Shown one piece after another: positions 34,778-48,670 of a stretch of DNA of 64,000 nucleotides; position 1 is the stretch's first letter, and every line of letters begins with the position of its first letter. The DNA lies in NCBI GenBank assembly GCA_947561395.2, contig OX387183.1, positions 3,777,883 to 3,841,882 of the forward strand, given 5' to 3'. The position numbers and the translations under genes are program-made. The notes beneath the pieces were generated by a model. It worked only from the letters and a program-made list of their open reading frames with translations, was not told where the DNA came from and searched no databases. This DNA comes from Buxus sempervirens. Its lineage: Eukaryota; Streptophyta; Magnoliopsida; Buxales; Buxaceae.

Positions 34778-35384
34778 GACATTTTGAAAATGAACGTTAC
34801 CCACCCCACAATTATTATACCCTCAGTTTTTCAAATGGGGAAAAAAGAAAGAAAAGAAATACTAAATCAATCTCAACTATTCAAACCAAAATCACGTCAA
34901 GTTAGGTACATCTTTTATAAATTAATAAGCATTTTGATTCTTTTGAAGATTGTTCGAGCGAAATAAAATTCGCTCCTACAAAGGATAGGAAATTGTCGAA
35001 GGATAACTTTTGAAAATTGAAAAATGAAAAGAATAAAGATACCTGTGTAAATATATAAGACAAAATGACATTATAAGGTTATTTTTTTAAAAAGAAAAAG
35101 AAAATGTATAAGTTAGGCACGTTTTCCAAAGGGGCTGTTTGTGTTATATAGAATATAGATATAGGTAATGAATATGTATTAAGAGATGAATTTGATTCTA
35201 GCATACACATGCTCGCCTTGTGTCAAGGGATGAAATCTTCTACAATGTTTTCTTGCATTGGCCATGAAATGCTATCATGTGGAGTAACATCTCACAGTCA
35301 GTGTTTTTTTATTGCTATAAATTTTTTATGTGAGGCCCACTCAAAAAAGATATTAACTGCGAGATGCACGACATGCTGTCATGT
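34778..35384. other. Repeat-derived spacer
   Basis: No gene. Sequence from 34,778 to about 35,380 is a diverged copy of 31,130-31,900, with shared words around 'aaatgaacgttacccacccc', 'tcaagttaggtacatctttt' and 'gataggaaattg'. It includes a decayed foldback MITE near 35,225-35,385. Confidence 0.55.
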
Positions 35385-38300
35385 GGAACTAATGCATGAA
35401 AACATTAATTGTAGGATATTACGTAGGCACTTCTGATTCCAATTTTTTAAGCATATCTAATCGAACTTATCAACCCTATCTATAATTATTATAATAATAT
35501 ACCAATTTGATGCCTGAATATCCAGGCCAACATTGTGTCAAAGGTGGGTGGGTTCCAATTTTTTAATCATCTAATAAGATTAACCATGCTTAATATCCAA
35601 AAGTCTCCCCAAAAACCAAATAATAAACTTTTTAAATGAAGGTTACCAGCTGTTGACACGCCACGGCAAATCAATTTCAACTATTCAAAACATTGATAGG
35701 AATGAAATCTTCTGCTATGTTTATTTGAATTGGACATTGCTTTGGCCGTGAGATGCTGCCATATGGAGCATCTCACAATTAGTGTTTTTTTCACTATTTT
35801 AAATGTTTCAAGTGGAGCCCACATAAGAAAACACTGTCCGTGAGATGCTCCACATGGTAGCATCTCACGGCCAAAGCAGGGACCAATTCAACTGGACATA
35901 TATAGCAGAAGATTTCATCCCACATAGATAAGTCAATCTTAATGAACAAGTCATTTTCCTTTTTATTTCATAAAACCATATCTCCCCATGGACTTGTCAT
36001 TCATTCTAGCTAGATTGAGAAATGAGTTCAATAGAACTCATTCCACAAATAAGTTTGTAGAAGTTGAAGAAAGGTTAAGTTTGATGTCTGGTGTAGGATG
36101 AATGATTCTTGTGGAGCTTATAAATATTTCAAGTTCCCCATTGTTTTATCTTAAATAAAGTTTTTATAAATGACAAGTCCGTCCTTGTCTTATAAAGGAG
36201 TCTTCAAACAAGTTTCAAGTATCCTTTAGAATTTATAGATATTATAAATATACCACTGTACTTTATGTGAAACTCATTTTGAAAATCCATTGCACCTAAA
36301 AGCTTAACCTAATAGGTGAAATGCACCTATGTATATCAAAGGGTGCAAATATGATATCTCAAAACACATGAATACCTTTCTAAGGCCTACTCTATGAAAT
36401 TCTAATAGGGTTGATATGGCTTCCCTCATTAAAGACTCTGGCTTTGAATAAGACACAATCTTCATCATATCTCAGTCCCTGCACTTCTCACTGTTCTAAA
36501 ACCTTGTTTCTCATTCCAGTAAAGCATGGTTATACTTCTTAAAATGGAAAAAAGGAAAAATAAAAGAATACCTATATCATTCTTCATGAACTTAAGAATT
36601 ATCTTAATTCCCTAGCATAACTGGGGTCCATCATTTAGTTGCATAATGTATCATACATATTTAAAATGAAACACTAAGAGGCTGGAGAGGTTGAAGGAGC
36701 CATGAGCAAATTAATTTTCTTTTACCTTTTTCATTGTTGAAATGCAAATACAAAACAAAATCCAAATGTTTAAAACCATTATATGAAGAGTTGAAGCTTC
36801 TCCTATGGAGTAAAAACATAAAAATTACCTGCCGCTGCTTCAAGTCAACCCTGCTGACAGGTTTTGACACTGTGTTCTGCTACACAATAGAAGAACTTCA
36901 TTAGGGGCAATGCTTCATCCACATTTCATTAAAATTATGCTCAATTTTGTCATTACAGTGATAAATCACCTGTTATTGTTCAAAAATTGCACCCTCGCAG
37001 GTCCAAGTTTGAGTTAATGCATGGAAAAATGAATAATAAAAATTCTACTTAATGGACTTACTTCTTGAGGATGAATCAGCAAAGTAATTAATGTTCCCTA
37101 CAGAGGAGTACAGATTTAAAAATTAATACTATATACCCAAAAAAAAAAGGAAAAAAATGAATACTATAACTGGTACAATGTGTCTGTGTGATAGTAAATG
37201 ATTGTTTTAACAATTGAAGTAGATAACAGCTTGTGGAGGGAGAAAGGGTCATTGAAGGATTCTGATTGTAACTTTTGCTTTGTTGGCGAATCCTACTTTT
37301 GCTTTGCTTTAAGTTACTTATAAGCTCCAAACTTCATCAACTTCGTATTATAGGCTAGAGGCTTGCATCAGATAATAACTCTGTTTCTTTACAAGTTAAT
37401 TGGCTTTATAAATGATTTTCAAAATTTATCTATTGTAGAAGTTGAATTTCATGAAATGGCTATTTAAAACCACCTCTGTGAACGTTCTCTTTTTAAGGTT
37501 TCTCCAAGATGAAACTTGGGGATGCTAGGAAGGCAGAAAGTGTTGTCAGCATTATATGTAACACTAGTTAAATTGTTACCATGTCATGAGATCATCATTA
37601 TTAATTCTAGTTAAAGGAATGAGAGACTTTTTTCTTCTCGAAAATCTTGAGAAATGTTCTAAAAAGCTTCTTTCAGAATTAAGGTGTGACCAAAGTATGA
37701 CAATTACTAATTTATATATGGTTTTTGGGCAGCCTATGTATATTGGAGAATTGCACACCCCAAAACAGTTCCTTGAGGCAAACTAGAATTTCTTACATTA
37801 ATTTTTTATTTTTTGTAAAAATAGAACTGCATCCCGTTATCTTCTTTCCTTTTTATATATGTTTATTGCTTCAACCAGCAGCTGTTTTATTCTGAAAATG
37901 AGTTTGTGTGTTTGCTTGGGGGCTACTCCCAAACAAGTGCCATATGAGATACAATCTTCAAAATGAGAACAAGACTGGTATTCTCTGATTTCATTTTCAA
38001 CTTGGGTAGTTTCAGTTTTAAGTGATGCGGAAATATCCAACCGAGATGGCAAAACAACAAAAAATGAGCAAAACAAGCATACACCGAGACAGAATTTATA
38101 TGGTTAGGCTTGAAGCTTACATCAATGGGAACAGACGATGAAAGTCTTCCACTAAAACAGAAAAGGAATTACAGAATGTTTCTAACACAGACACAAAACT
38201 AGCAAAACCCCCATAATCGAGTAATTCAATGTTTGTCACTCTTACATCCCATGTACAAAACTGAAAATCTCATATAAATATCCCCAATGAAGTTAAATAT

Positions 38301-41300
38301 CCCTAAGAATCATCATTACTTTATGTCAAAATTATTACTTAGGAAGTTAAACCCATCCACCATAGCAAATTAAGAGGTAAAGAATAGGCAAAATAAAAGA
38401 TGTTCACCAACATCCAGGCATAATTATTTTAAGGGGTTGGCCTCATTTCTGTAATGTTGGAGGCAGAGAAACAGAAAACCCAAACATAAGCCATTTCAAC
38501 CAATCAAACAAACAGATACTCAAAATATAAACTAATGCATATATAAAATTCAAATTCCCAAATAACAGAGCACAGAAATTAAACGAGAAAAATTAGAAAA
38601 CTGTAGAAAATATATGACCTACATGGAAAACACACAGAATCTTTTATGCTAAGCCTTGTATATATTGGTGGAAGGTAAATTTTTTAAAAAGAAAGTAAAA
38701 GTGGCAAAGATATTCATTACCATCTAGGAACAACGGATACCACACACAAAAATTCAACTATTAGACAAGGAACTTGAAGATGCACAACTCACAGACTCTG
38801 TTTTACTAAGATCTATGCTGCAGAAGTGTGGTTATTCTTTCACTGAATACAAGCACAGACAGAATGAAAGCTAATATCAAGGGAAATGAAAGCAAAAAAA
38901 ATAATATGATCATTGTGAGGAAACAAAAGAAAAAAGGGTTCTGAATTGACTAGAGGAGAGAACGGATTGAAATCATTGACTTGAAGCAAAATTTAAGATT
39001 TATAAGAAACTTAAAAGATCAAATAGTTAAAGGAATAATTAAGGTGCATTAGAAACTTAATGAAGAATTAAAGGAAGAGAAGAAAGAAAAGGATTTTTCT
39101 AAAATCAGAAAAGAACAAGTATGCTATAATAAACTATAAAATTTGCAGGGCTTTAAAGGCGTGTGTTAAAAAAATTCTTCTCAAATCAGAATATATTATT
39201 ATTTCTTATGTGTTTCTCCATCTTTCATATACTTCTAGCTATTTGCAAGCAATACATGGGTGAATTAAGAAGTTGGCACATTCAGAACAGAGTTCCCAAT
39301 ATACTTCAGAACATGAACTGCAGCCTTAAGTGAAAATTTGCACTAATTCCAGTACACTAACATTTTATATCTTAAAAATTCCCATTTGGCTTAAGAAGTT
39401 GGGTCAATTTATTATTTCTTATGTGTTTCTCCATCTTTAATATGAGTCCATGTGGCTTACACTAAGTACCATAATTGGTGGATAAAGGAACACAAACAAT
39501 AATCATGCCTTTTAGACTTATGTATTGGGCACTATTTTTCTCAGTTGGATGGAATATTTGGATGGCAAGGAATATTAGTTTAATGCTAATGAGATTAGGA
39601 GAGGTTGGGGATTACTGGCTAAGGAAGTGGGTTAATAGGGAGTCTTCAGGTTTTGTCTTTTGCTTTCGTGCTGTGTAAGATCTAACAAGTTAGGTACAGA
39701 GAGTTCTTCCCTCCTATATTATTTCTACCCATCCCTCGTGGGTACTTGTTCTTCTTTTTTATGCTTGAATTTTGATACTAATGAATGCTCATTATTCATT
39801 ATAAAAAGGTTAAAAAAATAATTTTAGTTAAGGGTGTAAAACGTTAGCTTTATAAGGATGAGATGATTTCAGATTAACGGAATTGAGCATAATCTACTCT
39901 TCAACCCTAATAATCACTTAATGAAGGGTTCACGTCCTTCCTTCGATGAAAGCTAACTGGAAGTCTCCTCCACAACTCAATTATTCTAATGAAAGCTACC
40001 AGCTCCTAAAACATATATTGATAATTTTGCCCTTTCTATTATGATTATTTAAATTTAATACCAAGATTACCCTTTAGTCGGTTGGTTTGCTGTTTACAAT
40101 TTGGCTCAAATGCTAAAAAAAAAAAGCCCGTTTTACATCTACCATGAAGGCATCTTTGGTGCTCAAGGTATAGATAAAGGTTTTTTTTTCTTACTTTTAA
40201 ACGTAAATAAGAAGGGGCAAATTTGTCAATTAATATTTTTCAATTATGATTTTAACGGTGAGAGATTGTTAGATACAAAAAGGGAAAGTGGAATTCGAAA
40301 ATTGAAACCGTCACTGAGTTGAAATCTATAAATGAATCTGCTCTGTTACAATAAGGAAAATCTAAAAAAAAGAATTTCATTTATGAAATGTCACACAAAC
40401 GTCCAATACAAGCCAGTAATATATGTAGAAGTCAATGAATATACAAGTCAAATTAAACTTTTCCGGATGAAGGGTGCATTATACCAAGTGTTCAAGTACT
40501 ACTTTCTTGCCCTTTTTCTATTTTTTTAATGTGAAAGCTTGGCTACTCTTAGAAAATTAACTGTATAACAAACATGATATTGTATCAGTCCTTTTAATTA
40601 CCCTTTTTGTTGGTATTTTTTCTTTTTGTGTGAAAGCTTACTATGAACCATGCAGAGAGCTTGGACGGGCTTACTGTCAGTTCGATTAGAATGCTGTATG
40701 AGAAGACAAAGATTCACTTGGAATGCTATCAGAGTAGCAGCTATCTGGTGCTCTGCTTTGAATTTGGAATTTTGATTTTGAGCGTTTCTGAAGTCCCCAT
40801 AACTGTTGCTCTTTGTTTTCTGCTTTTTAGCTTCTTGTTTTGGTTAACCATGTATACTTTTCTGTAAAAATAAAACTACACCCTGTTATGTTCTTCTTGT
40901 TTCTGTTATGTATGTTTCTTCCATGCATACATCCTCTTATCTTCTTTCGTTTTTATAGATGTACAGATTGACTGATTAAAAAGAAAGAGAGCAAAGCTGT
41001 TAGAAAAGGCAACTCAGTTATTTCCATTTCTTGTCATAGTCTGATTTAATTCCCGTACTCTACTCCCAGGCATGGATTTATCTGAAAATGAATAATGAGC
41101 AACAGTTATGGAGAAGTTTGACAGTTATGGAAAAGGCAACACATGCCATATGAGAGACATTCTTCAGTGCAAAACTGCTAAGGAGAAGTTTGAGAACAAC
41201 AATGGTATTCTCAGATTCTTTTTTTTCTTTTGCAACCACAGCAGTGTCAGTTGTAAGTGTTGTGGAAATCACCAACCGAGATGGCGAAATAACAAGAAAC

Positions 41301-42776
41301 AAGCAAACAGAGACAAATTTTTACGTGGTTCGGCATTAAGCCTACATCCACGGCTGGAGACGATGAGAAGCTTCCACTAAAATACAAGAAGTACAGAGTA
41401 TTCTTTTACAAATGTCAAAGACCTAACTGCAACACAAAACCAAAAAAAAAACTCACAAAATCAAGTAATTCTCATGTCTGTCTTCATCCTATGTACAAAA
41501 TTGAGAACACCATATAAATACCCACAAAGAGAAGGCCTTTGGACACTGTTGAAGGAGAATACAAGACATCCACATAACAGTAAGCTTTGAGATTCCTTTC
41601 AAAAAATTGCACAGAAAGAGGCAAATTCTTGTATCTTTAGCTTTTGAATGTGAAAAGAAGCTTCCCTCACAGCTTCCAGCCATATCAATGTCACTGCTGT
41701 GTCTCATGAGGTTAACAAAACTTGGATTGCCCTTAAGAAGAAAATATCCCTGAGATTCGCCATCACATTTCGAAAATTATAAGTTCGGGAGTTAAATCAG
41801 TTCAATTAATATAGGAAAAGAAAGGTAAGAATAAACAAAGGCAAACAATCCATGAAATTTAATACATGAAATGTCTTAATTTAAATCATTCGAAAAAATA
41901 CCTGTCTGTTTCATGCACTGAGAAATTCAAATCAGCTATCATGATAACCTTTATCTACATCCCATGCAATTGTAGTACGCGGTTGGCCCAATTTCTGTAA
42001 TGTTGGAGGCAGAGAAACAGAAAACCCAAGGGAAGCTTTTTCAATAAATTTGTCAATTGATATTCCCAACACAAATTAATGCATGTATAAAATTCAATTC
42101 ACAAATGATGGAGCAAAGAAATTAAAAGAGAAAAATATAAAACTGTAGGAAAATAAATGTCCTATATGGAAAACAGAGAAAATTTTTTATTATAAGCCCT
42201 GTATACATTGGCGGAAGGTAAGATTTTGATAGAAGAAGGAAACATAAATGCAAAGATATTTATCTACATCTATTTTTGTTTGAGCAAAAGTTATGACAAC
42301 GAAAAGTTTTAACTATAAGACAAGGGTTTTGAAGATGCACCAGCTCATTTTACGGAAATTTCAGTTGCAGAAGTTTGGTTGTTCTTTCACTTTTTTCAAA
42401 TCAGCCACAATGAAATCCAAAATCAACAGGGAAATGAAAGTGAACAATAGTATAACCATTGTCAGAAAACAAAAGGAAAAGGGTTCCGAATTGACTAGAG
42501 AAGAGATTTGAGTCATAGACTTGAAGAAGAGAGTTCTAAAGATGATGAGATTACATGTTTTCACTAATCAGGAAATGGTAAATCATAAATCCCTGGAGTA
42601 TGAGCAGTCTTAGGCCAATCCTCACCTATCTCCCTTCTGGCATCTTAGGCAGAGATCAACTTATCTCTTGTTCTCAGGTTCTCTCATGTAACATTCCTGT
42701 TGTTCATCTCATTCCATCTCTTAGTCATGCATCTGCATGAAACATGATGTCATAATAAATAGAGTACCAATTTAGT
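35385..42776. repeat. Tandem segmental duplication, copy 1 (7,392-bp period)
   Basis: This unit and the next (from 42,777) start with the same sequence 'ggaactaatgcatgaaaac' and stay highly similar for kilobases; for example, 36,660-37,330 matches 44,180-44,830, and 40,330-42,750 matches 50,345-52,690. The unit ends at a point where a receptor-flank sequence ('accaatttagtggaactaat') is joined to the start of the next copy. It contains the LINE remnant, the dispersed LTR-like repeat and foldback MITE copies, but no receptor gene. No convincing gene is seen. Confidence 0.85.
35699..35921. mobile_element. Foldback MITE with two internal palindromes
   Basis: Terminal inverted repeats of about 90 bases begin GGAATGAAATCTTCTGCTAT and, reversed at the other end, GGGATGAAATCTTCTGCTAT. 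Each arm itself contains a palindrome of the type GTGAGATGCT...AGCATCTCAC (about 35,748-35,776 and 35,839-35,867). The element is therefore a large stem made of two smaller hairpins. It has no coding capacity. Sites without it exist at about 22,040 and 49,892 ('aaaacattgagaagtc'). A clean target duplication is not readable. Confidence 0.8.
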
Positions 42777-42840
42777 GGAACTAATGCATGAAAACATTAA
42801 TTGTAGGATATTACGTAGGCACTTCTGATTCCAATTTTTT

Positions 42841-43072
42841 AAACATATCTAATCGAACTTATCAACCCTATCTATAATTATTATAATAATATACCAATTT
42901 GATGCCTGAATATCCAGGCCAACATTGTGTCAAAGGTGGGTGGGTTCCAATTTTTTAAACATATCTAATCGAACTTATCAACCCTATCTATAATTATTAT
43001 AATAATATACCAATTTGATGCCTGAATATCTAGGCCAACATTGTGTCAAAGGTGGGTGGGTTCCAATTTTTT
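42841..43072. repeat. 116-bp tandem duplication
   Basis: Two copies of a 116-bp segment beginning 'aaacatatctaatcgaactt' (42,841 and 42,957), each containing the 'aggccaacattgtgtcaaag' core. Copy 1 of the large duplication has this segment once (about 35,450). Confidence 0.9.
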
Positions 43073-43206
43073 AATCATCTAATAAGATTAACCATGCTTA
43101 ATATCCAAAAGTCTCCCCAAAAACAAAATAATAAACTTTTTAAATGAAGGTTACCAGCTGCTGACACGTCACGGCAAATCAATTTCAACTATTCAAAACA
43201 TTGATA

Positions 43207-43430
43207 GGAATGAAATCTTCTGCTATGTTTATTTGAATTGGACATTGCTTTGGCCGTGAGATGTTGTCATATGGAGCATCTCATAGTTAGTGTTTTTTTT
43301 CACTATTTTAAATGTTTCAAGTGGAGCCCACATAAGAAAACACCAACTGTGAGATACTCTACATGGTAGCATCTCACGGCCAAAGCAGGGACCAATTCAA
43401 CTGGACATATATAGCAGAAGATTTCATCCC
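43207..43430. mobile_element. Foldback MITE, duplicated copy
   Basis: Copy of the 35,699-35,921 element, carried by the segmental duplication with the same flanks. Some arms have diverged (for example 'gtgagatgttgtcatatgg' in the left hairpin), weakening the internal palindrome. Confidence 0.8.
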
Positions 43431-46400
43431 ACATAGATAAGTCAATCTTAATGAACAAGTCATTTTCCTTTTTATTTCATAAAACCATATCTCCCCATGG
43501 ACTTGTCATTCATTCTAGCTAGATTGAGAAATGAGTTCAATAGAACTCATTCCACAAATAAGTTTGTAGAAGTTGAAGAAAGGTTAAGTTTGATGTCTGG
43601 TGTAAGACGAATGATTCTTGTAGAGCTTATAAATATTTCAAGTTCGCCATTGTTTTATCTTAAATAAAGTTTTTATAAATGACAAGTCCGTCCTTGTCAT
43701 ATAAAAGAGTCTTCAAACAAGTTTCAAGTATCCTTTAGAATTTATAGATATTATAAATATACCACTATACTTTATGTGAAACTCATTTTGAAAATCCATT
43801 GCACCTAAAAGCTTAACTTGATAGGTGAAATGCACCTATGTATATCAAAGGGTGCAAATATGATAGCTCAACACATGAATACCTTTCTAAGGCCTGCTCT
43901 ATGAAATTCTAATAGGGTTGATATGGCTTCCCTCATTAAAGACTCTGGCTTTGAATAAGACAAAATCTTCATCATATCTCAGTCCCTGCACTTCTCACTA
44001 TTCTAAAGCCTTGTTTCTCATTCTAGTAAAGCATGGTTATACTTCTTATGGAAAAAAGGAAAAATAAAAGAATACCTATATCATTCTTCATGAACTTAAG
44101 AATTATCTTAATTCCCTAGCATAACTGGGGTCCATCACTTAGTTGCATAATGTGTCATACATATTTGAAATGAAACAGTAAGAGGCTAGAAAGGTTGAAG
44201 GAGCCATGAGCAAATTAATTTTCTTTTACCTTTTTCATTGTTGAAATGCAAATACAAAACAAAATCCAAATGTTTAAAACAATTATATGAACAGTTGAAG
44301 CTTCTCCTATGGAGTAAAAACATAAAAATTACCTGCCACTGCTTCAAGTCAACCCTGCTGACAGGTTTTGACACTGTGTTCTGTTACACAATAGAAGAAC
44401 TTCATTAGGAGCAATGCTTCATCCACATTTCATTAAAATTGTGCTCAATTTTGTCATTACAGTGATAAATCACCTGTTATTGTTCAAAAATTGCACCCTC
44501 ACAGGTCCAAGTTTGAGTTAATGCATGGAAAAATGAATAATAAAAATTATACTTAATGGACTTACTTCTTGAGGATGAATCAGAAAAGTAATTAATGTTC
44601 CCTACAGAGGAGTACAGATTTAAAAATAAATAGCATATACCCAAAAAAAAAAAGGAAAAAAAATGAGTACTATAACTGGTACAATGTGTCTGTGTGATAG
44701 TAAATGATTGTTTTAACAATTGAAGTAGATAACAGCTTGTGGAGGGAGAAAGGGTCATTGAAGGATTCTGATTGTAACTTTTGCTTTGTTGGCGAATCCT
44801 ACTTTTGCTTTGCTTTAATTTACTTATAAGCTCCAAACTTCATCAACTTCGTATTATAGGCTAGAGGCTTGCATCAGATAATAACTCTGTTTCATTACAA
44901 GTTAATTGGCTTTATAAATGATTTTCAAAATTTATCTATTGTAGAAGTTGAATTTCATGAAATGGCTATTTAAAACCACCTCTGTGAACGTTCTCTTTTT
45001 CAGGTTTCTCCAAGATGAAACATGGGGATGCTAGGAAGGCAGAAAGTGTTGTCAGCATTATATGTAACACTAGTTAAATTGTTACCATGTCATAAGATCA
45101 TCATTATTAATTCTAGTTAAAGGAATGAGAGACTTTTTTCTTCTCGAAAATCTTGAGAAATGTTCTAAAATGCTTCTTTCAGAATTAAGGTGTGACCAAA
45201 GTATGACAATTACTAATTTATATATGGTTTTTGGGCAGCCTATGTATATTGGAGAATTGCACACCCCAAAAGAGTTCCTTGAGGCAAACTAGAATTTCTT
45301 ACGTTAATTTTTTATTTTTTGTAAAAATAGAACTGCATCCCGTTATCTTCTTTCCTTTTTATATATGTTTATTGCTTCAACCAGCAGCTGTTTTATTCTG
45401 AAAATGAGTTTGTGTGTTTGCTTGGGGGCTACTCCCAAACAAGTGCCATATGAGATACAATCTTCAAAATGAGAACAAGACTGGTATTCTCTGATTTCAT
45501 TTTCAACTTGGGTAGTTTCAGTTCTAAGTGATGCGGAAATATCCAACCGAGATGGCAAAACAACAAAAAATGAGCAAAACAAGCATACACCGAGACAGAA
45601 TTTATATGGTTAGGCTTGAAGCTTACATCAATGGGAACAGACGATGAAAGTCTTCCACTAAAACAGAAAAGGAATTACAGAATGTTTCTAACACAGACAC
45701 AAAACTAGCAAAACCCCCAAAATCGAGTAATTCAATGTTTGTCACTCTTACATCCCATGTACAAAACTGAAATCTCATATAAATATCCCCAATGAAGTTA
45801 AATATCCCTAAGAATCATCATTACTTTATGTCAAAATTATTACTTAGGAAGTTAAACCCATCCACCATAGCAAATTAAGAGGTAAAGAATAGGCAAAATA
45901 AAAGATGTTCACCAACATCCAGGCATAATTATATTAAGGGGTTGGCCTGATTTCTGTAATGTTGGAGGCAGAGAAACAGAAAACCCAATCATAAGCCATT
46001 TCAACCAATCAAACAACAGATACTCAAAATATAAACTAATGCATATATGGAATTCAAATTCCCAAATGACGGAGCACAGAAATTAAATGAGAGAAATTAG
46101 AAAACTGTAGAAAATAAATGACCTACATGGAAAACATACAAAATTTTTTATTCTACGCCTTGTATGCATTGGTGGAAGGTAAATTTTTTAAAAAGAAAGT
46201 AAAAGTGGCAAAGATATTCATTACCATCTAGGAACAACGGATACCACACACAAAAATTCAACTATTAGACAAGGAACTTGAAGATGCACAACTCACAGAC
46301 TCTGTTTTACTAAGATCTATGCTGCAGAAGTTTGGTTATTCTTTCACTGAATACAAGCACATACAGAATGAAAGCTAATATCAAGGGAAATGAAAGCAAA

Positions 46401-48025
46401 AAAAATAATATGATCATTGTGAGGAAACAAAAGAAAAAAGGGTTCTGAATTGACTATAGGAGAGAACGGATTGAAATCATTGACTTGAAGCAAAATTTAA
46501 GATTTATAAGAAACTTAAAAGATCAAATAGTTAAAGGAATAAGTAAGGTGAATTAGAAGCTTAATGAAGAATTAAAGGAAGAGAAGAAAGAAAAGGATTT
46601 TTCTAAAATCAGAAAAGAACAAGTACGCTATCATAAACTATAAGATTGGCAAGACTTTAAAGACGTGTGTTAAAAAAACTTCTTCTCAATCAGAATATAT
46701 TATTATTTCTTATGTGTTTCTCCATCTTTCATATACTTTTAGCTATTTGCAAGCAATACATGGGTGAATTAAGAAGTTGGCACATTCAGAACAGAGTTCC
46801 CAATATATTTCAGAACATGAACTGCAGCCTTAAGTGAAAATTTGCACTAATTCCAGTACACTAACATTTTATATCTTAAAAATTCCCATTTGGCTTAAGA
46901 AGTTGGGTCAATTTATTATTTCTTATGTGTTTCTCCATCTTTAATATGAGTCCATGTGGCTTACACTAAGTACCATAATTGGTGGATAAAGGAACACAAA
47001 CAATAATCATGCCTTTTAGACTTATGTATTGGGCCCTATTTTTCTCAGTTGGATGGAATATTTGGATGGCAAGGAATGGAAGTATTTTTAAAAATTGTCA
47101 ACCAAGGTTTCAGGGGTTATGAAGGATGTAAAATCTGTAACTTTGTATGCAAATGAGATTACACAAAACCTGCTTGGGAGTTAATGGCAATGAGATTAGG
47201 AGAGGTTGGGGATTACTGGCTAAGGAAGGGGTTAATAGGGAGTCTTCAGGTTTTGCCTTTTGTTTTCATGCTGTGTAAGATCTAACAAGTTAGGTATAGA
47301 GAGTTCTTCCCTCCTATATATTTTCTACCTGTCCCTCGTGGGTACCTGTTCTTCTTTTTGAAGCTTGAATTTTGATACTAATGAATGCTCATTATTATTC
47401 ATTAAAAATAAGTTAAAAAAATAATTTTAGTTAGTGTGTAAACGCTAGATTTATAAGGACGAGATGATTTCAAATTAACGGAATTGAGCAGATCGATCTA
47501 CTCTTCAACCCTAATAATCACTTGATGAAGGGTTCACGTCCTTCCTTCGATGAAAGTTAACTGGAAGTCTCCTCCACAACCCAATTATTTTAACCATCTA
47601 ATAAGACTTCATATTGGATATCCAAAAGTCTGCTCCACAACCCAATAATAGACTTTTGAAAATGAAAGCTAACTGCTCCTAACACTTCACATCAATTAGG
47701 CTGCGTTTGGGATTGCTTATTAAAGTGCTTAAATCCTCTTATAGCTTATTAAAGTACTTTTTTAAGCTAATAACATGTTTGGTTATGTGAAATGGGTAAT
47801 CACTTACCCATAAGCTCTTGAGTGTAAAGAAAGAGAACCCACAAGGAGAAGCACTTGAGTGTAGCTTCTTCTTCCTCTTCCTCCAGCTTGTGTATCTCGA
47901 TCGAGCTCAATGTGCCTCTCGCTCCCATAAAGCGCCGCTCGTGTTATTCTCACTGTTATTTCTTATTTTGATCCCAAAAGCATGCCGTGACCGAAAGAAA
48001 TTTGAGAATCTCGCCGGAAGGACAC

Positions 48026-48670
48026 ATGGATCCTTATCCTTTCGTGCGCCTTCTCGTCGGAAACCCTAGCTCTGAAGATTCCCGTCGCCTCCAAGCCTGC
48101 TCGCTCCGGCGTTCACCCTGCTCCCCTTGTTACTGCAATATCAGACTCAGCAACTCCCCATCGCAGACCGCCATTGTCCCTTTGATCCCTCCAGAGAATA
48201 CGTTACCCGATGGTCAACATCACAACTTAGCTGCTACTTTCCACTTGATCAAGGCCGATCTGGTGAAACTTGCTGGAAAGTCGATCTTCGTCGTGAAGCC
48301 ATGTCTAAAAATCTCAATCTATACTGGATGCCGGGGTACTACTTGTGGTGTCAACTCCGGGAAGCTTTTGGGGAGGGTTTCTGTGCCGTTTGATCTGGTG
48401 GGAACTGAGTCTAAGTCATGTGTTTTTCACAATGGTTGGATTGCGGTTGGTAAGGACTCAAAGGGATCGTCCGCGAAGTTGCACTTAAATGTGAGGGCAG
48501 AGCCTAATCCCAGGTTCATTTTTGAGTTTGATGGAGAGCCGGAGTGTAGTCCTCAGGTGTTTCAGATCCAAGGAAGTATTAGACAGCCAGTTTTTACTTG
48601 CAAGTTCAGTTTCAGAAACTCCGGTGACTGGCATCAAAGATCCAGGTTCTCTAGGCAGTTATTCAAATGA
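48026..48670 (+). pseudogene. Captured DUF1005 gene fragment
   Basis: Starting at MDPYPFVRLLVGN, this frame matches my memory of the plant DUF1005 family (function unknown, usually about 420-460 residues): LKISIYTGCRGTTCGVNSGK, FHNGWIAVGK and DGEPECSPQVFQIQGSIRQP. Only the N-terminal half (about 215 residues) is present; it stops after a serine/arginine-rich stretch. Between about 48,065 and 48,119 the expected residues (LALKIPVASKPARSGVHP) are in the next frame. An extra base near 48,065 and a compensating indel near 48,120 leave 17-18 residues out of frame. An in-frame ATG lies 13 codons upstream (47,987). The fragment is inside a transposon and truncated; it is not a normal gene but could be expressed. 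Confidence 0.85.
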
